A stretch of 64,000 nt of DNA. Origin: Rhabdophis nuchalis. Its lineage: Eukaryota > Chordata > Lepidosauria > Squamata > Natricidae. The translations under genes were made by a program, and so were the position numbers. Of the stretch, positions 56,597-64,000 are shown piece by piece. Numbering within the stretch: the first letter of the stretch is position 1; every line of letters starts with the position of its first letter. The notes under the pieces are model-generated. The model was given only the letters and a program-made list of their open reading frames with translations, had not been told where the DNA came from and did no database searches. The stretch spans positions 198,001,962-198,065,961 of the forward strand of contig CM077644.1 in NCBI GenBank assembly GCA_039707465.1, in the 5' to 3' direction.

Positions 56597-57360
56597 CAGT
56601 GGTCATCAACTGGTGGTCCACAACATTTTTGGATGGTCTGCAGACAAATTATTTGCATTTTTTATATTGTACTAAATCAGGGGTCCTCAAATTATGCCCC
56701 CTGGGATGGATACATGCAATGAACATTTGTGTTGCTTCAGAGGGTCTCTCCCTTTGGGGTTTTTTGTAGGGGTTGGAGGGGGGGAGAAATTCCAACTTGG
56801 GGTCTGCTTTAGCAGTGAGGGGTCTGCTTTAGTGTGAGGATTTGGGCAAAGGCTGGAGGAAAGTGACATTGGTGGCAAAGAGCCAGAGGGCCTTGTTCCA
56901 GTGGGACTGCAACATGGCCTGGAACTGGCTGACCGGCCTGCTGAGCCTCCAGGCACTGGTACCTGGCCTTGCACTTCCACGGATCTTCCATCTGCTTGGA
57001 AAGCCTATGCTCGTAGTCCTCTGTGAGGTCCTTGTATTGAGACTCCTTCTAGGTCAGATCCAATTTGAACTACGCCAGCTGTTTTGCCAACTCTTTCTCA
57101 TGGTGGCTGCTTAGCTCCAACAACAACAACTGCTTCCTTAAAGCCCAGGCAGACAGGGGAGGAGTGTCTGGGAGGGAAGAGGTGAGTAGAGGTTGGTGAG
57201 ATGCATCTTGACGTGAGTGACATCTAATTGGCCATGCCCACCAGCCACATGACCACCTACCCATGCCCACCCAGTTGGTCATTAGGCAGATTATATTAAT
57301 GGTCCATGGGATTTAAAATTATTTAGGGGTTCCTGAGGTCCAAAAGGTTGGTGACCCCTG
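56597..57360. mobile_element. hAT element, 764 bp, carrying a coding fragment
   Basis: The ends CAGTGGTCATCAAC and GTTGGTGACCCCTG are inverted repeats, flanked by an exact 8-bp duplication GTTTAAAC (56589-56596 and 57361-57368). A second hAT-like end, CAGGGGTCCTCAAA, lies inside at about 56678, so the element may be composite. The middle carries a GC-rich segment with protein-like content on the minus strand. No transposase is seen. Confidence 0.85.
56830..57150 (-). pseudogene. Coiled-coil coding fragment captured in hAT element; centrobin-like (tentative)
   Basis: One minus-strand frame reads KQLLLLELSSHHEKELAKQL, a stop, FKLDLT, a stop, then SQYKDLTEDYEHRLSKQMED and KCKARYQCLEAQ. After a one-base shift it continues FQAMLQSHWNKALWLFATN. 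The heptad-like charge pattern and the QSHW..A.. segment look like a centrosomal coiled-coil protein; from memory, centrobin (CNTROB) is the nearest I know. Two stops and a frameshift make it non-functional. I see no splice signals inside, so a cDNA-derived or single-exon capture is possible. The name needs a search. Confidence 0.5.
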
Positions 57361-57462
57361 GTTTAAACAATCCACAATTTAGTATAATTTGGAAGACTAA
57401 CTACTGGAAGGAAAGTGCGGTAAAAATAATTTATAAACATAATCTCTGGGATATTGTTCAAA

Positions 57463-57575
57463 GGAGTGCTTTTCAACTCCACTATTTTAAGGTATGTGAG
57501 CTTCAACTACCAGAATTCCTCCAGCCAGAGTGCAAGAGAGTTGAAGTCAAAACATCTTAAACTTGAAAAACACCA
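57463..57575. mobile_element. Worn palindromic miniature element
   Basis: CTTCAACTACCAGAATTCC and GAGTTGAAGTC, CATCTTAAACTTG mirror one another as in the 22.15 kb copy, with a longer, decayed centre. Confidence 0.55.
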
Positions 57576-57579
57576 GTCT

Positions 57580-58835
57580 AAGGTACAATTATGGTAAAAG
57601 AAACTTGCTTCTCAGGGCTTTGTAATTTGTGATGAAGAAAAAAATCTAACATAGGATTAGATAGCAATCTGGTGAATGCTGGAAGCAGCCAAACTGCTTC
57701 ACTCAGTTCCTGCATGTTTATAGTTGTAATGCAATGTTCCAGGTTTTGTTTTTAAACGTGAACATGATTTATACCTTTTAGGCGATATTTAGAAACACAC
57801 AACAAAGGTAGTTTTCAATATTACCTTGTGAAATCAGGAAGTTTATCTAGATGAGAAATGGGTTGGTTTGATTTGCTTAAGGACCCAAATTCCTTGCTTA
57901 TCGAGGCTGAACATCTGAACTCTGAGCTTCACCCAATAATAATTTAAATTGACAGTGCATTTGGTCTGACTAAGAGCTATATTGAATGACTGAATTCTGA
58001 TCCTTGGAGGAAAGAAAACAAAGTAGAACAAAAAAAAATCTATGGCGTATCATACACACTTGATTTCTATGGCTTCAGCACAGGCATAAATTAATGGGGT
58101 AATAACAAGCAGCTGCAATAACATAAGAAGAATGATGTGTCAATGGTGCTGGGAACCCATACTGTGCTTCAGGTTTTAATATACGAGCAGCCTTATGGTT
58201 CTAAGTAAATTTCACCTAGTCCAGCATTTGTTCCCTAGCCTTGGATTATTTCAGGTACTTCAGAGAAGGTGTGGATACTTTTATTTAGTGATCTGCAGCT
58301 GACATGAGAGCTTTGGGGAAAGGCAAGAATACAGTTATAGAACAAATGTGTTGTTTGGTATCACTAAGTAGGTTTGGGAATAAAGAATAGCAATAAAAAT
58401 CTTGCAATAAGCTGCATTGTTAGCCAGGGTAACCAATACTGTAGTAAGCTGACTGACCATAAACAACTTTTAATAGTCTCTACATCCCAAGATCTTTGAA
58501 ACAAACATGGATTCTTTTTATTATTGTTATTATTTCAATAGAGGAGGCAGATCTGTACATCTAAACTGACTGATACAAATTAATTCCGCCTTCAGAGATG
58601 AATAGCAAATCCTCCAGACATTAAATGCTGGAATTATTTCCTGCATATTTTTTTTAACACTGTGTGAAACAAAACAAAAAATTAGGGAGGGATCACACTG
58701 CCTGTTTCCCATTTTTTGTGTCTGCAATTGGGGAGTTCAAGTACCTGATCCCCACTGAACTTTTTTTGCCTGAATCATTGAAATTTGGCAGCAAGAGAGC
58801 ATGAATGATTGGTGATTGAGATGTTTTCCATGGTT
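57580..58835. other. Unassigned AT-rich stretch
   Basis: No supported gene or repeat. Confidence 0.5.
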
Positions 58836-58839
58836 GCTA

Positions 58840-59210
58840 CAGGAAGTCCTCAACTTATGACCACAATTGAGCCCAAAATTTCTGTTGCTAAGTGAAATAT
58901 TTGTTAAATGAATTTTGCCCCATTTTGATGACTTTTCTTGCCAATTGAATCATTGCAGTTGTTAAATTAGTAATATAATTGTTTAGTGACTCTGGTTTCT
59001 CCATTGACTTTACTTGTCAGAAGGTTGCAAAAGTGTCTGAAAACCATCATAAATATGAGACAGTTGCCAAGCATCAGAATTTTGATATTGTGACCATGGG
59101 GATGTTGCAATGGTTGTAAGGGTGAAAATTGGTCATTAGTCACTTTTTTTCAATGATGTTGTAACTTTCAACAGTCACTAAATGAACTGTTGTAAGTCGA
59201 GGACTACCTA
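58840..59210. mobile_element. Inverted-repeat element, 371 bp, TA flanks
   Basis: The ends CAGGAAGTCCTCAACTTATG and GTAAGTCGAGGACTACCTA are inverted repeats with TA on both sides. Same family as 9211-9603 but in the opposite orientation (CACAATTGAGCCCAAAATTT is at the left here). No coding content. Confidence 0.8.
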
Positions 59211-59214
59211 TACA

Positions 59215-61310
59215 TATTTTTTGTCTTTGTTATTGTAATGGCTTTTATTCTTCCTTTTAATATTGTTTGCCTCAAAGGGTTATTTATAGATATGGGGTGG
59301 CTACGCAAACTAATTAACTGAAGAAATTATTGTACAGCAACGTACAATAAGTGAATCAGAAAACATAGGAAAACTGTTTTGCATGAATATAATAGGTGTA
59401 CTTTCTAACTCAGTTTAAAAAGCCACCCAGCCTCCAAAGCAAAACAGGAAAACTGTTTTCACTTGCTTTGCATCGCCACTTCATTTCTTATAGCCTTCAG
59501 TTATAAAAATGCCAAAACCAAACAAAAAATCTACTCTTGAAACAAATAGAAATGAATTGAGAATCTGGAAATGATTTACGAGGGGCATTTTTCTGCTACA
59601 ATGTGTTCCCTGTTCTCCACTGTGAAAAAGGCAACCATGGGGGGGGGGGGTGTATCAAAAAGCCATGTTGATTGCAACAATATGAGCAACGCTAAACTCC
59701 CTTTTAACCCCATGCATGAAAAGTGTAACATGTTGCATTAAAAAAAAAGATTAAGGGTGTGATTGCATGATCATGGATATCCTAAAACCAGGCATAAGTG
59801 GTTCCTTAAACCACAAATATGCTAATGCATGTTACTGAACGTAAGTTTGTATACTTATATATCTACATATTTCAGCCAATATTTGGTAAAATATTAAATT
59901 ATTAATAACATTGCTTTTTGAATTGGGTCATGTCATTTCTGGAGAAGACCAAATTGTCCTAAAGACAGTCCTGGACCACAGGCTATTGGTTATATCCAGA
60001 AAACATGGTTTTGAAGGTGCTATGTTTAAATCCCTGTTCAGAACATATGGTTGCTCAACTTTCTTTTCGGCTTCAGTCGCTATTGCAAAATTGGCATATC
60101 AATAGCTAAGATGAATTGCGTTGAACTGAAACCGGTGGTAACGTGATTTGAACATTGCAGCTATTATAACAACTGGGAGCAATTTCTGCCTATAAGAATA
60201 GGCATCAGGAGGTCAAAATTGCTCTACTGGAGTTTGAAAGAAAAATATGAGCCTTGGAGTTTGGGACAATAGACTAGAAAGGAGGGAAGTGTAAGCTTTC
60301 TGTTGCTTTGTTTTATTATCTATGTAATACCTCTCTGTCTCTGTCTCTCTGTCTCTTTCTCCCTCTGCTCCTGTGCTGATGAACCAAAATGTCTAGTTTT
60401 ATAAAGCAAACAAATCCTTAGGAAAGAATGTATGTATCTCTTTCTGCTGAAACAGATGTAAATTTTCAGATTTGACTTTCTAGACATTCCGTGCATGGAG
60501 GGGAAGCATTGTATGCAGGAAACAATGTTTGCCTAGAGCCATATGTGCTTTTCTGCTGCTAGGTTAATATACCTATTAGTCTTAATTGTCCTAGCTGAAG
60601 GGTAACATTTAAAATCTACTGCTTTGGGCATTTCTTCCCTTCTTAATTTACACATCTCCTTAAATTTGTCTTCTTCCAGAATTTTTTTCTTAATGCAGAT
60701 TTTAGTCACATCACGCAGCAATCAATAGACAGAATGCCAGTTTAACATTCAGTGACGAATGAGCATTTTATCGTGTTAACTGAGGCTCCTGTCTTACACA
60801 TGACAATGTGTATATTCATCTCTTATAGTTTTTGTCTCCCTTGTTAGTGGCTGTGCTATCTCTATATCAATGTTCTGGCTGGCTGCAATTACAAGTTTTC
60901 CCAGCTGGGAACTTGTTGATTTTATTCCCCTTTGGGCTCAGTGACATGCTGATCTGTTTTGAAATGAGATTTCAATTGTTTCACCTCTGTATTTTGCATC
61001 TTGTTACTACTCTGTATTAGGAGAGAGGGGTCTTATTTCCCCCCTTTCTTTCATCAATGGTATACAATCTCTGCAAGTTGAGATGAAAAAAAATCTGTTA
61101 TGGCTAAATTGCAGTGTATAAACCAACAATACCTTTTTGCCTTTTACAAAGCTTCTTCTGAAAAGTTCTTCTGGGAACTTACCTACAGCTCACAATCCTA
61201 ACATTAATTGGACTGGTAGTAGGATTATCCTACTGTTCATTTGTGATGGGATGGAAAACAATTGCATTCAGATTAAAATCATATATCCTTTCCAATGCTG
61301 AATGTTTAAA
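59215..61310. other. Unassigned stretch
   Basis: A G run (59640-59650) and a TCTCTG-rich tract (60330-60365) are the only structured parts. Confidence 0.5.
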
Positions 61311-61315
61311 TAATT

Positions 61316-61404
61316 TCCTTCCTTCCTTCCTTCCTTCCTTCCTTCCTTCCTTCCTTCCTTCCTTCCTTCCTTCCTTCTTCCCTCCCTCCCTTCCTCCCTC
61401 CCTC
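61316..61404. repeat. (CCTT)n microsatellite
   Basis: About 15 CCTT units, then CCCT/CCTC variants. Confidence 0.93.
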
Positions 61405-61409
61405 CACTT

Positions 61410-62425
61410 CCATACTAAAATTTAGCAACCCATTTTGCTATAGTATTTTTTCTTGATTAATTTAAGATACATGTAGAATTCTGCCAAAATTTAAGAATCT
61501 GGATGGAGAGACCAAAACAGATAATGGCATAGTGGGATAATACAATTTGCAGTTTGGCAAAAGGCATGGAAGGAAGGAACCAGATGGATCTTCATGGGAA
61601 CCTTGTTCTGTACTGTGAAATGCCACTATTTAGTCTGCACCCCATGTAAGTTTAACAGCAGGAGAATTCTACGGACCTTCTTGATGCAGTATCAAATAGG
61701 ATTTTATATGTTAAATGCATAACGTGTGAGAAGGCAGTGAGTGAGGGTTTTTTGATTACTGATTCATACACATTCCTATTCCATCTCATCCCATTCTATT
61801 CCATCCCAACCCTGGAAAATCAAATGTTTCCAGTTACTCTGAACTACTCAATCAATTACAATTACTCATCTTCCTATACAAAACACTCTTGATGTTTTAA
61901 CAGTATCTAATGTCCCTTTTTTCTGGGGTATTTGCTAGAATAACTGGCTATAGTCCTATGCACACGTACTTGTGGTTATGATTGTTAATTCATTAAATAA
62001 AAAATGGAATATGGTTACATTTTGTACGGGCCTTTTGCTTATTTTAGTTTCATGAATAAAAAAAGTAGTGCTTTCAGAGACAAAAGGAAGAATGAACTGA
62101 ATGAGCTGGTGTATGTTTCTACAGATCTGATTGACTGCATCTCATATTTCGTTTCTCCAAATTATTTCTTTGTGAAGTAATCCTTCTTTATAGGACAGAA
62201 CAACACAATGGAAAAGGTTATTCTACATTCCAGTACCAAAATAAAGGAGACTTAACAAAATGTGTGAACTACCACATAGTATCCCTAATTTCACATGCCA
62301 GAAAAATAATGCTTAGGATCATTTATCGGGAATAGAGCCCTGTATGGAAAAAGTGGTGTCAGATGTTCAATCTGTCGTTAGAAAAGGCCAAAGAACACAA
62401 GACATTAATCCTGATGCATACTGGA
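61410..62425. other. Unassigned stretch
   Basis: No supported gene or repeat. Confidence 0.5.
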
Positions 62426-62430
62426 TAATT

Positions 62431-62789
62431 AGAAAGGATAGAGAGGGGGAGATTTTTTTTGGGGGGGTGAGATTTTTTGGGGGAATAGACAATGAATGCC
62501 ATTATGTGGTTATGTTTAAGTAAGATTTGTCTGAAGAAGAAGATAGACTAAATATGGAATATTAGAGGAAAACTTTGGTATAATGATATTAAGATATATA
62601 ATGATTTTTTTGATTTAAAATCTATAAATTGAGATTATTTATGAGCAATGATGGTCCTAGAAATGCACAAGAGTTATGTGTAACCAGTCAACATGCTTTC
62701 CAAAGGATACAATGAGAATGATGGTTTTAACTTTTTGTATTTTTGTTTTATTAAAAAAATAAAAAAAATAAAAAAGAAAGGATAGAGAG
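62431..62789 (+). mobile_element. L1-like 3' end with 15-bp target duplication
   Basis: The body at 62446-62774 is flanked by an exact AGAAAGGATAGAGAG duplication. The 3' end has TTGTATTTTTGTTTTATT and an A-rich tail (AAAAAATAAAAAAAATAAAA). The interior looks like an L1 3' region with a G-rich stretch near its truncated start. No coding capacity. Confidence 0.82.
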
Positions 62790-62794
62790 AAATA

Positions 62795-62832
62795 GAGGGT
62801 GGGGGGGAGGGAGGGGGGGAGGGAGAGAGAAG
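62795..62832. repeat. GGGA-rich tract
   Basis: A short purine-rich low-complexity run directly right of the L1 duplication. Confidence 0.8.
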
Positions 62833-62954
62833 TAAGTATGTGCTTCAATGATTATAGAAAGACCTTTCATTATGTTAAACACATCAAGCTGTAGAAAGTG
62901 TTTAGAAAAAATGGGAAATCCAGATCACCTCACTATCTTCGTGAAAAACCTATA

Positions 62955-63085
62955 TACAAATAGTCATAACACTTAGACTTATATACCACTCCATAGTGCT
63001 TTACAGTACTTTCTGAGCTGTTTACAACATCAACATATTGGCTCTAATAATCTGGTTCTTTGTTTTACCGATCTTTGATTTTTTT
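62955..63085 (-). mobile_element. tRNA SINE, 3' part only
   Basis: CACTTAGACTTATATACCAC, ATAGTGCTTTACAGTACTTT and CAACATATTGGCTCTAATAA match the 3' half of the SINE at 43.14 kb. The head is missing. Confidence 0.75.
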
Positions 63086-63089
63086 TAAA

Positions 63090-63725
63090 AGTTGTTAAAA
63101 GTATACAATTATTCTGTTCGATTCATAAAGCAGCACATTGAAATATTTATATTTTCTTTTACTGCGAATTCAGTATCAGGTGGAAATAATTTCTTTATAC
63201 ATCGCCTATCTTGTTTATAATTCTGCCTTCATTTCAGTAAGATTTGGTTGGATGCCATTATTCATTTTTCTCGATATTTGAAATAGTAATAAATAGAAAG
63301 CACATGCAAGCAAGGTTATGCATAGGGCTTAGATGTATATTCCTTAGGGAAATGAAAGCACTACAGAGGTTGATCAATGTTATTTATACAACTTTAGCAA
63401 GAATTCTGTTTAGACAGTGGCATAATCAATGCCGTTCAATATAGACCCACTGCACAGGGATTGTGGTAATTAGGATTCCTGAATACTGTTTTACATGTTC
63501 ATCTCTCTAAGCTGCAGAAAGCTCAGGGGTTAACTTTCTGAGATCTGTTAAACCATTAGAAACTCAATTTTTGTGTCATGCTGCAACATGGAAAAATAAC
63601 AGATGATAGTGGTAGTAATAATAGGGGGAAAGTTTTTGAAGATGGGACCAAGAGTATTGCATCTATACTGGAAGACTATTTTTTTTTGTAAAAAAAATGA
63701 TTTACTAGCTATACTATAACATCCA
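63090..63725. other. Unassigned stretch
   Basis: No feature seen. Confidence 0.5.
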
Positions 63726-63728
63726 TGT

Positions 63729-63850
63729 CAGTGGTGGGTTTCTGCAGGCTCGCACCTACTCGCGAGAGCCGGTTGGTGAAATTTAGAGAACCGGTGAGAG
63801 GGGGTTCCACCGGCGTACCTGGAAGTAAATCTGGCCCGCCGCTGCCAGTG
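63729..63850. mobile_element. hAT-like element, left end only
   Basis: CAGTGGTGGGTTTCTGC is the terminal repeat of the hAT group, followed by GAGAGCCGGTTGGTG and AGAACCGGTGAGAGGG. The right end is absent, apparently lost at the GAAA array. Confidence 0.65.
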
Positions 63851-63898
63851 ACCCAACGGGAAGGAAAGGAAGGAAGAAAGGAAGGAAGGAAAGAAGGA

Positions 63899-63961
<63 letters not shown>
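63851..63961. repeat. (GGAA)n then (GAAA)n microsatellite
   Basis: A compound purine tract, pure GAAA in its right two-thirds. Confidence 0.93.
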
Positions 63962-63962
<1 letters not shown>

Positions 63963-64000
63963 ATTTATCATCACAATTGAGTCCAAAATTTTGGTTGCTA
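63962..64000. mobile_element. Fragment of the GTCCTCGACTTA element at window edge
   Basis: CACAATTGAGTCCAAAATTT, TGGTTGCTA matches the left part of the copy at 58.84 kb. It runs off the window. Confidence 0.65.

Overview
The window looks like non-coding nuclear DNA of a squamate reptile, most likely a snake. I found no host gene with a credible open reading frame, no splice-structured exon set, and no rRNA, tRNA or CRISPR array. The assignment rests on the repeats: Sauria-type tRNA SINEs ending in ACCTTT, CR1/L3 LINE ends with ATTCT tails, many L2-group LINE ends, short hAT elements with 8-bp target duplications, and a long GATA array. The sequence is AT-rich with GC-richer islands, and almost every island is a transposable-element fragment. 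It is best read as an intergenic or large intronic segment.

Layout. 0-6 kb: an L2 LINE end, a complete Sauria SINE with 15-bp duplications, a SINE split by a hAT element, the longest L2 reverse-transcriptase remnant (2.5-4.3 kb) with a TTA tail, and a CR1 copy carrying its own hAT insertion. 7-16 kb: more hAT and other inverted-repeat elements, a truncated Ty3/gypsy element inside a SINE, a 43-bp-arm inverted repeat whose loop holds a complete hammerhead-ribozyme core, a GATA array, and a decayed Ty1/copia element. 16-24 kb: mostly unassigned DNA, with an internally deleted Tc1 element with intact ends and two copies of an internally palindromic element. 24-32 kb: three Penelope-like (PLE) remnants or end segments with hammerhead-like motifs, a second perfect inverted repeat, and an L1 tail with a 16-bp duplication. 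33-37 kb: L2 and RTE/BovB-type LINE fragments and a CR1 reverse-transcriptase fragment. 40-46 kb: a hAT element, an L2 copy containing a second L2 copy, and a third L2 copy. 47-64 kb: L1, CR1/L3, L2 and Sauria copies, a 764-bp hAT element carrying a degraded coiled-coil coding fragment, and several microsatellites.

Nothing here forms an operon or pathway. What links the parts is retrotransposition history. L2 copies fall into two subfamilies with different 3' tails. CR1, L2 and possibly PLE ends have seeded microsatellites. Many insertions can be ordered in time because one lies inside another. The most interesting signals are the hammerhead core in an inverted repeat at 12.8-12.95 kb, the captured coding fragment in the hAT element at 56.6-57.4 kb, the L2-in-L2 insertion at 44.15 kb with a matching frame offset, and the fish-like Tc1 relic at 20.7-21.2 kb. 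Family names come from memory of motifs and ends, not from a database search. Boundaries without a stated target duplication are approximate.
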